Positions 39,092 to 48,301 of a DNA stretch of 64,000 nucleotides are shown one piece after another (within the stretch, counting starts at the first letter, position 1; each line of letters opens with the position of its first letter). The position numbers and the translations under genes are program-made. The notes under the pieces are model-generated. The model was not told the origin of the DNA. It made no database searches and saw nothing but the letters and a program-made list of their open reading frames with translations. Source of the stretch: Allobosea sp. Root381 (GTDB lineage: Bacteria; Pseudomonadota; Alphaproteobacteria; Rhizobiales; Beijerinckiaceae); assembly GCF_001429395.1 (NCBI RefSeq), contig NZ_LMJT01000042.1, positions 18,914-82,913 of the forward strand, given 5' to 3'.

Positions 39092-39331
39092 CCGCGGCAA
39101 ACTCCCCGGCGCTGTCGCAGGTTCCCCACCTTGCCGATCAGGCCTATGGCGATCATCGGCTGCGCGAGGCTGAAACCTACCCCGTGCAGCAGCGTGGGCA
39201 GAAAATTCAGCCGTTCTGCCGTTCGCCTTGTAGTAGCCTCTCGACGCTGGAGCTGCCGACATCAGGCAATTGGCGGCGACGGCGGCCGTCAGCAGCATCC
39301 AAGGGCGCGAACGCCATTTCGGGAGAAGATT
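39092..39331. other. Scar between the ThDP remnant and the M20 gene; no intact gene
   Basis: About 240 bases hold no convincing gene. On the minus strand a short stretch reads NFLPTLLHGVGFSLAQPMIA, which looks like a membrane-protein fragment, so this may be the remains of a second broken gene. It ends in the GGGAGAAG ribosome site of the M20 gene. Confidence 0.45.
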
Positions 39332-40744
39332 GTGCAGAATACCGATAAGATTTGGACGATCGTCGATTCAAAGCAGGCGGACTACATTGAGCTGAGCGAC
39401 CGCGTATTTGAAATGCCCGAGCTCAACTACAGGGAGGTCAAGTCGGCCGCGGCCCATGCCGAGCAGCTTCAGCGGGAGGGTTTTCGCGTCGAAACGGGTA
39501 TCGCCGGATTGCCGACCGCCGTCATGGGCGAAGCGGGAGAAGGCGGCCCGGTGATCGCAATCCTCGGCGAGTACGACGCGCTGCCGGAGCTCTCGCAGGC
39601 TCCCGGCGTGTCGGAGCACCAGCCGCTTCCGAACCAGCCGGCCGGCCATGGCTGCGGCCATAACCTGCTCGGTGCCGGCGCCATGCTCGCAGCCGCGGCG
39701 GTCAAGGATTTCCTCGCGGAGCGTGGGCTCAAGGGGCGCGTTCGATACTATGGCTGCCCGGCAGAAGAAGGCGGGGCGGGCAAGGCGTTCATGGTCAAGG
39801 AGGGCGCCTTCAAGGACGTCGACATCGCCATTTCGTGGCATCCGGCGGATTTCGCGGCGGTTACGGCGCCCACATCCCTTGCCAACACGACGATCGACTT
39901 CGAGTTCACCGGGCGCGCCTCGCATGCCGCCGCCGCACCGCATCTCGGCCGGTCGGCGCTCGACGCCGCCGAGTTGATGAATATCGGCGTCAATTACATG
40001 CGCGAGCACATGCCAAGCGATGCCCGCATTCACTACGCCTATCTGGACGCAGGCGGCATCGCGCCGAACGTCGTGCAGGCCAATGCCAGGCTCCGATATG
40101 TCGTCCGTGCGACGATGGTCTCCCAGGTCCATGAACTCCTCGCCCGTGTCCGGAAAATCGCCGAAGGCGCGGCGCTGATGACGGAAACCACCGTGACCAG
40201 CGAAGTCGTCAGCGCGATGAGCAGCTTGCTGGCGAACTCGCCCCTGGAAGACGCCATGCAGAGCAACTTCGATCGGCTTGGCCCGCCGCCTTTCGATGCA
40301 GACGACGTCGCTTTTGCCACGCGCATGCAGAAGACCGTGACAGCGGCGCATATCGAAAGCGCATTTCGCCGCTCGGGGTTGCCGGTGACGGACTTCCCCT
40401 TGTGCAATGCGATCGCACCGAAGGAGGTGCCGGGCCCGCGGATGATGGGCTCGACCGATGTCGGCGATGTCTCCTGGGTCGTGCCGACGGTGCAGGCGCG
40501 CGGCGCGACCTATACCATCGGCACACCGGGGCATTCCTGGCAGTTGACGGCTCATGGGCAGTCGCCGCTGGCCCACAAGGGTATGGTCCACGTCGCGAAG
40601 GTCATGGCTGGCGTGGCCGCGGACGTGCTCGTCGAACCGGGGCTACTGGAAAGGGCGAAGGCCGATTTCGAAGAGCGTCTTGTCCGGACGCCCTATAAGG
40701 CGCTCCTGCCGGCCGACGCCAAGCCGCCTTTCCACATGTTCTGA
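39332..40744 (+). CDS. M20 family metallopeptidase, AbgB-like aminoacyl-glutamate hydrolase
   Basis: This 470-residue cytosolic zinc amidohydrolase resembles AbgB, the subunit of p-aminobenzoyl-glutamate hydrolase. Metal-site blocks are GEYDALPEL, AGHGCGHNLLGAG, CPAEEGGAGK and SWHPAD, and a dimerisation domain lies between about 185 and 310 (FTGRASHAAAAPHLGRSALDA). GSTDVGDVSWVVPT and GTPGHSWQLTAHGQS are AbgB-type C-terminal motifs. The GTG start of VQNTDKIW has GGGAGAAG close upstream; the longer in-frame ATG belongs to the broken ThDP fragment. No abgA or abgT partner is visible. It stands in the region after tRNA-Val that looks acquired. Confidence 0.88.
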   Translation: MQNTDKIWTIVDSKQADYIELSDRVFEMPELNYREVKSAAAHAEQLQREGFRVETGIAGLPTAVMGEAGEGGPVIAILGEYDALPELSQAPGVSEHQPLPNQPAGHGCGHNLLGAGAMLAAAAVKDFLAERGLKGRVRYYGCPAEEGGAGKAFMVKEGAFKDVDIAISWHPADFAAVTAPTSLANTTIDFEFTGRASHAAAAPHLGRSALDAAELMNIGVNYMREHMPSDARIHYAYLDAGGIAPNVVQANARLRYVVRATMVSQVHELLARVRKIAEGAALMTETTVTSEVVSAMSSLLANSPLEDAMQSNFDRLGPPPFDADDVAFATRMQKTVTAAHIESAFRRSGLPVTDFPLCNAIAPKEVPGPRMMGSTDVGDVSWVVPTVQARGATYTIGTPGHSWQLTAHGQSPLAHKGMVHVAKVMAGVAADVLVEPGLLERAKADFEERLVRTPYKALLPADAKPPFHMF

Positions 40745-41031
40745 GGGAGGGGGATCGCAGCCCGATCGATCGATTGGTCGGGCCAAGCCCAAGTGCTTGC
40801 GCGAACTCGCCAATTGCCGAATTTCCTCAAGCCGCACGTTCGACAGCGCCGGAGCGGCGCTCTGGAGGTCCGCTCTCGAGCGGACAATTAGAAGCCGCTC
40901 CTGGCGCGCAGTCTCGGATGCCGGATTGCCCGGCATGATCTGCTGGCGTCGGGATCTGACCTCAAATCCTCCGCTCTGAAAGCAGGGCACGGACCCAGGA
41001 GTTGAGATCGGTTCTCAATCTGAAAGCTGCG
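40745..41031. other. Intergenic region with no recognised gene
   Basis: This 287-base space separates the convergent M20 and LssY_C genes. I see no long hairpin, RNA gene or homologous ORF. A direct piece GAGCGGACAATTAGAAGCCG and a GATCGATCGATTGG stretch are the only notable sequences. Confidence 0.4.
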
Positions 41032-41844
41032 TCAATCCGCGATTGCATCGCCAACGCCGTGCCAGATTTGATCCTTCAACATTATAAACTGAGGCGCGGG
41101 AATAATCACAGGCGGCTCGACCCGCCTGACACCATCGATCACCAACGTGGCGATATAGATCTCCCCATCGGTATAATAGGGATCGCCTTCGCCATTCCGG
41201 CCGAACAAGGTCGGGCCCACGCCGGAAATCTGGAAGATGTTCTGGACCATGCCGGCATTGCTGAGGTCACGCATCAGCATGCCACGTTCGGCGTCGATGT
41301 CGGGTGCAATGTGATGCGTCACCTGACCGGTGTCACGGCTGAAGCCGACGCCCCGGTCAAAGGTAACCGAGCCGAGCCAGACCGGCCGCGCACTCTTCCC
41401 CTTCTCGAGAACCATCCAGAATCGCACGTGGTGTCGGCGTTCCGCGCTGGTGCCTTCAGGCTTTTCGAACGCGAACTGTTCTTTTCTGCCCTCATAGTAC
41501 AGCGGACTGACGGGTGCCTGACGATAGGGCCTGTCGAGCACCACGCTGCCGATGATCTCGATGCTCGTCCGCAATGTGATCGGGTCGGCTGGATACCAGC
41601 CTGCTGCATGCATGGCGCGGAAGGCATCATCCCTGCTGCCGACGAACCCAACATTCAGCGCGTCGCCCGGGATACCGCTTGAGGTGCGTGTCACCATGGG
41701 CAGCGAAGCAAGCCCGGGCTCGTGCTCATGGTGACGCCACAGGACAGGCAGTATCACATAGGCAAGCAGCAGGTAGCCGACGAGCGCACCTGCCAGAACG
41801 ATCCACCAGCGTCGCCTGCTCGCGATCTGCCCCATCTCAGACAT
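41032..41844 (-). CDS. LssY C-terminal domain-containing membrane protein
   Basis: This 270-residue protein has one N-terminal membrane segment (WWIVLAGALVGYLLLAYVILPVLW) and an LssY_C domain (PF14067-like), recognised by NVGFVGSRDDAFRAMHAAGWYPADP, SPLYYEGRKEQFAFEKPEG, HHVRFW and GSVTFDRGVGFSRDTGQVTHHIAPDID. The domain is usually fused to a PAP2/DedA-type part in LssY; here it stands alone, anchored to the membrane. Function is unknown; lipid modification is the family-level guess. The start at MSEMGQIAS is an ATG, and a second ATG three codons on is possible. The region to the RND pump gene (about 260 bases) shows no gene. Confidence 0.8.
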   Translation of the reverse strand: MSEMGQIASRRRWWIVLAGALVGYLLLAYVILPVLWRHHEHEPGLASLPMVTRTSSGIPGDALNVGFVGSRDDAFRAMHAAGWYPADPITLRTSIEIIGSVVLDRPYRQAPVSPLYYEGRKEQFAFEKPEGTSAERRHHVRFWMVLEKGKSARPVWLGSVTFDRGVGFSRDTGQVTHHIAPDIDAERGMLMRDLSNAGMVQNIFQISGVGPTLFGRNGEGDPYYTDGEIYIATLVIDGVRRVEPPVIIPAPQFIMLKDQIWHGVGDAIAD

Positions 41845-42108
41845 CGACCCGATTGCAGTCACGGCATTCTGCAAGGTGCCCCATGGGGAAACTCGCCGCC
41901 CGCAAGGCTAGTCCCTTGCAAAGCACGCCGTCTATTGGCCCTTGGTGTTCATCCCTTCGCCTTCAGCATGGCGCGCGATCTCCGCGCGGGGCGCGACGGA
42001 GCAGGCCATGGCGACGCTCGCTGTCGCGAGGGCTCACTCATCACGCGGCCCCCGTTCCCGACACGCGGCATGCCATATCGCGTGTCGAGGCGCGCTTCGC
42101 ATTGCCCG

Positions 42109-45100
42109 TCAACCGGGCTGGCCGACGGGTGGGCCCGGAGCGTGGTCGTCCCGTTGATCGGGCGCTTGCTCCGTCACCGTCACGCCTTCATCGGCAGCGG
42201 CCTTTGCGTCATGGTCCTCCGGCCTCTTCGTCCTGAGGACCTTGAGCACGAACACGAAGAACACCGGCACGAAGAAGATCGCGAGGATGGTCGCCGAGAT
42301 CATGCCGCCGAGGACGCCGGTGCCGAGCGCATTCTGGCTCGCGGCGCTCGGCCCGGTCGCGATCGCCAGCGGTACGACGCCGAGCGCGAAAGCGAGCGAC
42401 GTCATGATGATTGGCCGGAAGCGGACCTTGGCGGCGTCCACCGCCGAGTCCAGCAGCGAACGGCCCTCGGCGTAGTAGTCCTTGGCGAACTCGACGATCA
42501 GGATCGCGTTCTTGGCCGACAGGCCGATGATCGCGATGAGGCCGACCTTAAAGTAGATGTCGTTGGGCATGCCCCGGAGCATGACGGCGAGCACGCAACC
42601 GATGATCCCCAGCGGCACGACGAGCATCACCGAGAGCGGGATCGACCAGCTTTCGTAAAGGCCGGCGAGCAGCAGGAACACGAACAGGATGCTGAGCGCG
42701 AACAGCATGGGTGCCTGCGAGCCGGACTTGATCTCCTCCAGCGATTGCCCGGTCCATTCGAACCCGAACCCGCCCGGCAGTTCGGCGGCTAGCCGTTCCA
42801 TTTCCGCGATGGCCGCGCCCGAGGATTGCCCGGGTGCCGGCTCGCCGGTGATGCGGACAGTCGGGTAGCCATTGAAGCCCACGATCTGCGGGGCGCCCTT
42901 CTGCCACTGTGCGATGGCGAAGGCGGAGAGGGGGACCATCCCGCCTTGCGCGTTGCGCACGTTGAGCTTGAGCAGGTCCTCGGCCTGGAGGCGATCACGA
43001 TCCCTTCCCTGCACGATCACGCGCTGCATGCGGCCGGCGTTGGGATGGTCGTTGACGTAGGACGAGCCGAGATTGGCCGTGATCGTGTTGTTGATGTCGG
43101 TGAAGGTGACGCCGAAGGTGTTGGCCTTCTCACGATCGATCACGAGCAGAAGCTGCGCGGCATCGGGCATGCCTTCGATGCGCAGGCCCGTGACCACGTC
43201 GCTCTGGCCCGCCTTGGCGAGCAGGTCGGCGGCAGCCGCCGCCAAGGCACGCTGGCCCGCGCCGGCGCGGTCCTGCAGGCGGAAGGCAAAGCCGTTCGTC
43301 GTGCCGAAGCCTTCGATCGGCGGCGGCGACAAAGCGAAGCTCGTCGCATCCTTCAGCCCGAACAGTTGGGCGTTGGCACGATCCGCCACGGCTTGCGCCG
43401 AGTTGTCGGCGCCACGCTCGCTCCAGTCCTTCAACGTCACGAAGGCGAGCGCGGCATTGGCGCCGTTGCCGGAGAAGCTGAAGCCCTGGATCGCGACGAC
43501 ATTGGCGACGGCGGGATCGGCCTGGAAGATGTCCTCGATCTGCCTGATCGATGCGAGCGTGCGGTTGGCGCTCGCTTCCGGCGGCCCCTGGATGTCGACG
43601 ATGACGTAGCCCTGGTCCTCGTTGGGAACGAAGGCGCTCGGCAGCTTGACGAACAGGTAGCCGAGCCCGACGACCAGCGCGAGGTAGACCACCATGAAGC
43701 GGCCCGCCCGCTTCGACATGCTCACGACGCTGCGGGAATAGCCCGTGGTGAGGCGGTCGAAGTTGCGATTGAACCAGCCACCGAGCCCCTTCTTCTCGTG
43801 GTGTCCCTTGGGGATCGGCTTCAAGAACGTCGCGCACAGCGCCGGCGTCAACGACAGCGCCAGGAAGGCCGAGAACAGGATCGAGACGACCATCGTCAGG
43901 CTGAACTGCCGATAGATGATGCCGGTCGAGCCCGGGAAGAAGGCCATCGGCACGAAGACGCTGGTCAGCACAAGCGTGATGCCCAGGATCGCGCCGGTGA
44001 TCTGGCTCATCGCCTTTTTCGTCGCCGCGCGCGGTGGCAGGCCTTCCTCGGCCATGATGCGCTCGACGTTCTCGACCACGACGATGGCGTCGTCGACAAG
44101 GATGCCGATCGCCAGCACCATCGCGAACATCGTCAGCACGTTGATCGAGAACCCGGTCGCAAACATCACCGCGCAGGTCCCCAGCAGCGCGACCGGCACG
44201 ACCAGCGTGGGGATGACGGTGTAGCGGATGTTCTGGAGGAAGATCAGCATCACGAGGAAGACGAGGCCGACGGCCTCCAGCAGCGTTATCAGCACCTTCT
44301 TGATCGAGGCCGAGACGAACGGGCTGGTGTCATAGGGAATCGACTGCTCGACGCCACTCGGGAAGAACTTCGACAGCTCCGCGAGCTTGTCCCGGATCGC
44401 CTGCGAGGTCGCGACCGCGTTGCCGGTCGACGAAAGCTGGATGCCCACCGCCGCGCTCGGCTTGCCGTTGAGGCGGCTGCTGAAATTGTAGTTTTCGGCG
44501 CCGAGCTCGATGCGCGCGACATCGCGCAGCCGGACGGTGCTGCCGTCGGCGTTCGCGCGCAGGACGATTTCGCCGAACTCGGCCGTGTTCGCGAGCTGGC
44601 CCTTGACGAGCACCGTCGCGGTCAGGTCCTGGCTGACCGGATTTGGCGCCGCGCCGATCTGACCGGCCGCCACCTGGGCGTTCTGCGCGGTGATCGCTGC
44701 CGTGATGTCGTCGGCGGTCAGCTTCAGGCCGACCATCTTCACCGGATCTATCCAGACGCGCATCGCGCGCTGGGCGGCGAAGAGCTGCGCCCGGCCGACG
44801 CCCTCGATGCGCCGAAGCTCCCCGAGCACGTTGCGGTTGAGGTAGTCGCCCAGGGCGACCTCGTCCATCTGGCCGTCAGAGGAGGTCAGCGAGACGATCA
44901 TGAGAAACCCCGACGCCGCCTCCTCGACGGAGACGCCCTGCGTCGTGACCGCGCGCGGAAGACGGGATTCGACCCGCTTGATCGCGTTCTGGACCTTGAC
45001 CGAGGCCTGGTCGATATCCGTACCCGGCTGGAAGGTAGCGTTGATCGAGACCGAACCCGAGGTGTCGGAGGTCGACTCGAAATAGATCAGCCCGGCGACG

Positions 45101-45312
45101 CCGTTCAGCTCTTCCTCGATCAGGCGGGTCACGCCCTGGTAGATTTCCTGAGGCGAGGCGCCGGGATAGGCGGTCGAGATCGTGAGCTGCGGCGGCGCGA
45201 CCTTGGGATACTGCGCGATTGGCAGGAAGGGCAGCGCCAGCGCGCCGGCGATGCAAATGAACAGCGCGAAGACCCAGGCGAGGATCGGCCGCCGAATGAA
45301 AAACTGTGCCAT
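42109..45312 (-). CDS. RND efflux pump inner-membrane transporter, HAE1 (AcrB/OqxB) type
   Basis: This 1067-residue hydrophobe/amphiphile exporter takes drugs from the periplasm and inner membrane and drives them through an outer-membrane channel with the proton gradient. It starts MAQFFIRRPILAWVFALFI, as AcrB does, and has the repeated twelve-segment plan. The paired aspartates of transmembrane helix 4 are in AIGILVDDAIVVVEN. GSSYVNDHPNAGRMQRVIV and QGPPEASANRT are periplasmic porter and docking parts. It begins seven bases after the adaptor stop, so tetR-adaptor-pump form one operon. The length and RLQDRAGAG loop are nearest OqxB/MexF, but substrates are unknown. No outer-membrane factor gene is adjacent. 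Confidence 0.93.
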   Translation of the reverse strand: MAQFFIRRPILAWVFALFICIAGALALPFLPIAQYPKVAPPQLTISTAYPGASPQEIYQGVTRLIEEELNGVAGLIYFESTSDTSGSVSINATFQPGTDIDQASVKVQNAIKRVESRLPRAVTTQGVSVEEAASGFLMIVSLTSSDGQMDEVALGDYLNRNVLGELRRIEGVGRAQLFAAQRAMRVWIDPVKMVGLKLTADDITAAITAQNAQVAAGQIGAAPNPVSQDLTATVLVKGQLANTAEFGEIVLRANADGSTVRLRDVARIELGAENYNFSSRLNGKPSAAVGIQLSSTGNAVATSQAIRDKLAELSKFFPSGVEQSIPYDTSPFVSASIKKVLITLLEAVGLVFLVMLIFLQNIRYTVIPTLVVPVALLGTCAVMFATGFSINVLTMFAMVLAIGILVDDAIVVVENVERIMAEEGLPPRAATKKAMSQITGAILGITLVLTSVFVPMAFFPGSTGIIYRQFSLTMVVSILFSAFLALSLTPALCATFLKPIPKGHHEKKGLGGWFNRNFDRLTTGYSRSVVSMSKRAGRFMVVYLALVVGLGYLFVKLPSAFVPNEDQGYVIVDIQGPPEASANRTLASIRQIEDIFQADPAVANVVAIQGFSFSGNGANAALAFVTLKDWSERGADNSAQAVADRANAQLFGLKDATSFALSPPPIEGFGTTNGFAFRLQDRAGAGQRALAAAAADLLAKAGQSDVVTGLRIEGMPDAAQLLLVIDREKANTFGVTFTDINNTITANLGSSYVNDHPNAGRMQRVIVQGRDRDRLQAEDLLKLNVRNAQGGMVPLSAFAIAQWQKGAPQIVGFNGYPTVRITGEPAPGQSSGAAIAEMERLAAELPGGFGFEWTGQSLEEIKSGSQAPMLFALSILFVFLLLAGLYESWSIPLSVMLVVPLGIIGCVLAVMLRGMPNDIYFKVGLIAIIGLSAKNAILIVEFAKDYYAEGRSLLDSAVDAAKVRFRPIIMTSLAFALGVVPLAIATGPSAASQNALGTGVLGGMISATILAIFFVPVFFVFVLKVLRTKRPEDHDAKAAADEGVTVTEQAPDQRDDHAPGPPVGQPG

Positions 45313-45319
45313 TTGATGC

Positions 45320-46525
45320 CTATTGGCTCTTCGAGCCGTTCGCTTCGATCGCCGGAGACCACGGCTCCGGGGCGACCTTCGCGCCGGGCTGGAGTTTCTG
45401 GACGCCGTCGACCGCGATCTTCTCACCGGCCTTGAGGCCGGACAGGACGAGCCAATCGGAGCCAATAGCCTCCCCGAGTTCGATGTCGCGCGGCTCGGCC
45501 GTATCCTCGGCGGCAATCACATAGACCTGCGCCCGCCCCTCCTGCGTCCGAACGATGGCGCGCTGCGGCACAACGATCGCGCCCTCACGCACGGCCTGCT
45601 CGAGACGAACCCGGACATACATGCCCGGAAGAAGGTCGCCCTTCGCGTTCGGGAACTCCGCACGCAGCGTGACCTGCCCCGTCGTTGCATCGACGCTGGC
45701 GCTGGCGAACAGCAGGGATCCGGCCTGCGCATAGGTCGCTCCGTCGTCGAATACGAGCTCGACGCGGGCTTGCCCCGGCTCCGGGCTGGCGAGCGTGCCC
45801 GCATCGACCGAACGCTTCAGCGCCAGGAGTTCCTGTGCCGACTGGGTGAAGTCCGCATAGACCGGATCGATCTGCTGGATCAGCGCCAGGTTCTGGGCGG
45901 CGTCGGCGGTGACCAGCGCGCCCTCGGTGACCAGGGCGGCCCCGATGATGCCGGTGATCGGCGCACGCACCTGCGTATAGTCCAGATTGATCCTGGCCTC
46001 GGCAAGCGCCGCCTCCGCGAGACCGACATCCGCATCGGCTTGGGCAACCGCCAACTCCGCGTTCTCGAAGTTGATGCCGCTTGCGACTTCCCGGTCGCGC
46101 AGCGTCTTCTGACGGGCCAGGTGCTGCTCCGAGTTGATCTTGAGGGCCTTGGCCTTTTGAAGCGCGGCCTGGGCGCTCGCGACCCTGACCTCGAACAGCT
46201 TCGGGTCGATGCGGTAGAGCACGTCGCCCTGCTTCACGAGCGTGCCTTGCTGGAAGACGCGCTCCTGCAGAATGCCCGAAACCCGGGCGCGGACCTCGGC
46301 TACGCGCGTCGCGGCGATGCGACCCGGCAGGTCGCGAATGACCGGAACGGTGCGCGGCTCGACCTGAAGCACGGCGATAGCCGGCGGCGGCATTTCTGAC
46401 GCACCCTGGGCGCCCGCAGGCATCGCCATCGAGAAGATGACCGCGATGGCGCCGAGACGCCGCATGAAGGTTCGCTTCCCGAACCTCGGAGGGTGGGAAG
46501 GGATACGAATGGATGCGGAGTTCAT
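45320..46525 (-). CDS. RND efflux periplasmic adaptor (membrane fusion protein)
   Basis: This 401-residue AcrA-type adaptor bridges the RND pump and the outer-membrane channel. The N-terminus (with MRRLGAIAVIFSMAMPAGA) carries a signal peptide; a lipobox is not evident. RVAEVRARVSGILQERVFQQ starts the lipoyl domain, a coiled-coil hairpin with QAALQKAKALKINSEQHLAR follows, then YTQVRAPITGIIGA and the beta-barrel. The ATG at MNSASIRI overlaps the tetR stop as ATGA, showing translational coupling. An internal ATG twenty codons later (MRRLGA) gives a cleaner signal peptide and could be the true start. Confidence 0.93.
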   Translation of the reverse strand: MNSASIRIPSHPPRFGKRTFMRRLGAIAVIFSMAMPAGAQGASEMPPPAIAVLQVEPRTVPVIRDLPGRIAATRVAEVRARVSGILQERVFQQGTLVKQGDVLYRIDPKLFEVRVASAQAALQKAKALKINSEQHLARQKTLRDREVASGINFENAELAVAQADADVGLAEAALAEARINLDYTQVRAPITGIIGAALVTEGALVTADAAQNLALIQQIDPVYADFTQSAQELLALKRSVDAGTLASPEPGQARVELVFDDGATYAQAGSLLFASASVDATTGQVTLRAEFPNAKGDLLPGMYVRVRLEQAVREGAIVVPQRAIVRTQEGRAQVYVIAAEDTAEPRDIELGEAIGSDWLVLSGLKAGEKIAVDGVQKLQPGAKVAPEPWSPAIEANGSKSQ

Positions 46526-47094
46526 GACGAAACCGGCTTCTCGGAAATGAGTTCGAAGATGTTCTTGATGCCATCCAGGATGGCGGCGCGTTCGGATGGC
46601 TCGAACTCGCGAAACCCCTGGTACTCGATGGTCGCGAGGCCATAGAGCGCGAGATACGCCATCAGGGCGGCGAAGGGCTTCTCGCCCCCGGAGTGGATCG
46701 CCTCGAGGTCGCGCGCCAGCCATTCGCGCATGCTGCGCTGGAAGGCGTCCTCGGCGGAGGCTGCCGCACTGACCGCCATCACGACGGCCCGCTCGTCGGC
46801 GGAAGGCTGCCCCGCGGCGACTGCCTCGATCCTGCCGAACAGCTCGGGATTCGCGGTGGCCTCGGCGGCCGCCACCGCGATCGCCACCTTCCGGTCTTCA
46901 GCCGCAATAATCCGACCGACCAAAGCCTCCAGCACCGCGCTCTTCGACTTGTAGTCGTAAAGCACGCTGGACTTGGCGATGCCGGCTTCCTTCGCGACGG
47001 CGTCGATCGAGAGGCCCGCCGCGCCGCGCCGGAGCACGACCCGCTCCGCGGCGTTCAGGACCTCTTCCGGGTCGTGCTTTCGATGCCTGCCCAT
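46522..47094 (-). CDS. TetR family repressor of the efflux operon
   Basis: This 190-residue regulator has the TetR helix-turn-helix as VLRRGAAGLSIDAVAKEAGI followed by AKSSVLYDYKSKSAVLEALV. The C-terminal ligand pocket contains MREWLARDLEAIHSGGEKP and a TetR_C-like helix set. The start MGRHRKHDPEEVLNAAE is typical; a longer frame upstream crosses the operator. It is the first gene of tetR-adaptor-pump, so it should repress its own operon through the palindrome overlapping the promoter, and perhaps the divergent pentapeptide gene too. The inducer is unknown, presumably a pump substrate. Confidence 0.92.
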   Translation of the reverse strand: MGRHRKHDPEEVLNAAERVVLRRGAAGLSIDAVAKEAGIAKSSVLYDYKSKSAVLEALVGRIIAAEDRKVAIAVAAAEATANPELFGRIEAVAAGQPSADERAVVMAVSAAASAEDAFQRSMREWLARDLEAIHSGGEKPFAALMAYLALYGLATIEYQGFREFEPSERAAILDGIKNIFELISEKPVSS

Positions 47095-47148
47095 TCCAGC
47101 CTCGTTGCGCCATCGAGAAATCGACTTGCGACGCTCCAGCAATTTATA

Positions 47149-47162
47149 TACGAACGTTCGTA
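47149..47162. promoter_or_regulatory. TetR-type operator
   Basis: TACGAACGTTCGTA is a perfect 14-base palindrome next to TTATATA, which can serve as a -10 box of the tetR operon. It is 55 bases before the tetR start codon and 180 before the divergent pentapeptide gene. This is the expected placement for autoregulation. Confidence 0.75.
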
Positions 47163-47343
47163 CGGAAATCAAGCCGACCATTCGGACGCCAGTTCCGGCG
47201 ATCGGCCCCGGGTTAGCGAGCATCCTCGCCGCCCTTCCACCGAGATCGCATGGCCGTCGGCCGTGTGCGGACGGACCGGCCCGCCCATCGCCCCTCGTGG
47301 CGGGCGGGTCCCGACCAATTCGCCGCTGGTGCCGGGAGTCGAG

Positions 47344-48048
47344 ATGAGCGCGAACCTGATTGGAAAGTCATCACCGGCAGAAGTCTCCGGCGAGGTCCTG
47401 GGGCGTGCGGATCTGACCCGTATTGCTGCCGGGACGCCTTCAGCGAGCCTTCTGGAGTGCGACCTCGGCCAGGCCGACTTGTCCGGCCTCGACCTTTCGC
47501 TCTGGACCTTCCACCGTTGCAACCTGGCGAAAGTCCAGTTGAACGGAGCGACGCTAGAGGAAACGCGATGGACGTCTTGCTCGGCTCCCGGCGCCGATTT
47601 CCGTGGTGCCGATTTGCGCGAGGCCGCATTCTCGGCTTGCGACCTCAACAACGCCAATCTGTCTGGTGCGAGACTGGGCTCGGCGTCCTTCTCCGATTGC
47701 AGGATGACGGGCGCCGACCTGTGCCAGGCACAGGTGCTGGACGCATCGTTCAAGGATAGTCTCCTGGTCTGCGCCAAGCTCGCCGGGCTATCGTTCCGGG
47801 ACATGCGCATGGAGGGCCTCGACCTTTCCGAGGCCGATCTGACGGGATGCGACTTCCGTAATGCGGTCATGGACCGCGTAAGGTTGCGAGACGCGATCCT
47901 CAAGGATGCCCGCTTCAAGGGGGCCGACCTGCGCGGCGCCGAGTTGGGCGGCATCGGGCTCGCTCATGCTGAGGTGCTGAAGGGAGCGACGATCTCCCAC
48001 GAGCAGGCCAGTCAGATCCTCAGACAATTTGGGCTCTGCGTGCGTTAG
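47344..48048 (+). CDS. Pentapeptide-repeat protein (Qnr/MfpA-like solenoid)
   Basis: This 234-residue protein is mostly A(D/N)LXX-type pentapeptides forming a right-handed quadrilateral beta-helix, for example ADLSGLDLS, ADFRGADLREAAFSACDLNNANLSGA, LDLSEADLTGCDFRNAVM and ARFKGADLRGAEL. MfpA and Qnr relatives mimic DNA and protect gyrase from quinolones, but many pentapeptide proteins have other or no known roles, so resistance is only suggested. There is no signal peptide. GGGAG lies five bases before the ATG. It is divergent from tetR and an RND pump operon across about 250 bases, which supports a drug-response setting. The C-terminal GATISHEQASQIL is a typical end cap. Confidence 0.88.
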   Translation: MSANLIGKSSPAEVSGEVLGRADLTRIAAGTPSASLLECDLGQADLSGLDLSLWTFHRCNLAKVQLNGATLEETRWTSCSAPGADFRGADLREAAFSACDLNNANLSGARLGSASFSDCRMTGADLCQAQVLDASFKDSLLVCAKLAGLSFRDMRMEGLDLSEADLTGCDFRNAVMDRVRLRDAILKDARFKGADLRGAELGGIGLAHAEVLKGATISHEQASQILRQFGLCVR

Positions 48049-48275
48049 CAACGCGCATGGCGGGCTCAGGAATCGTTCTCACGACCGGAAGATGACGCCT
48101 GCGGCAATGCAGATGGCCTGGTTGCCCGCTCTCAAAGCAGGCTCGATGCAGCGGACATGCAGAACCACGTGGAGGTCCAGGCGACCCGATTTGACAGCAC
48201 TGCATAGGCTGCTAATCAGGCCCGCGAGGTAACGTCCTCGATCCCATCACGGGATTTGAAATGTCCGGGAACGGC

Positions 48276-48298
48276 CCGGCCCTTTTTCCAGGGGCCGG
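48276..48298 (+). promoter_or_regulatory. Hairpin covering the MFS gene ribosome site
   Basis: CCGGCCC (48276-48282) and GGGCCGG (48292-48298) form a 7-bp stem around a T-rich loop. The GGAG of the downstream ribosome site overlaps its last two bases, and the ATG follows at once. Translation may be limited by this structure. The rest of the 250-base space after the pentapeptide gene shows no gene. Confidence 0.4.
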
Positions 48299-48301
48299 AG
48301 C

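Noticed and set aside
38987..39331. ATG start for the M20 gene inside the ThDP remnant
   Set aside because: It would fuse the fragment MINGQELATATQ to the peptidase; the GTG with GGGAGAAG upstream gives a normal family N-terminus.
42826..45435. Long open frame antisense to the RND pump
   Set aside because: Its composition is that of an antisense GC-rich shadow and it has no hydrophobic segments or motifs; the pump on the minus strand is clear.
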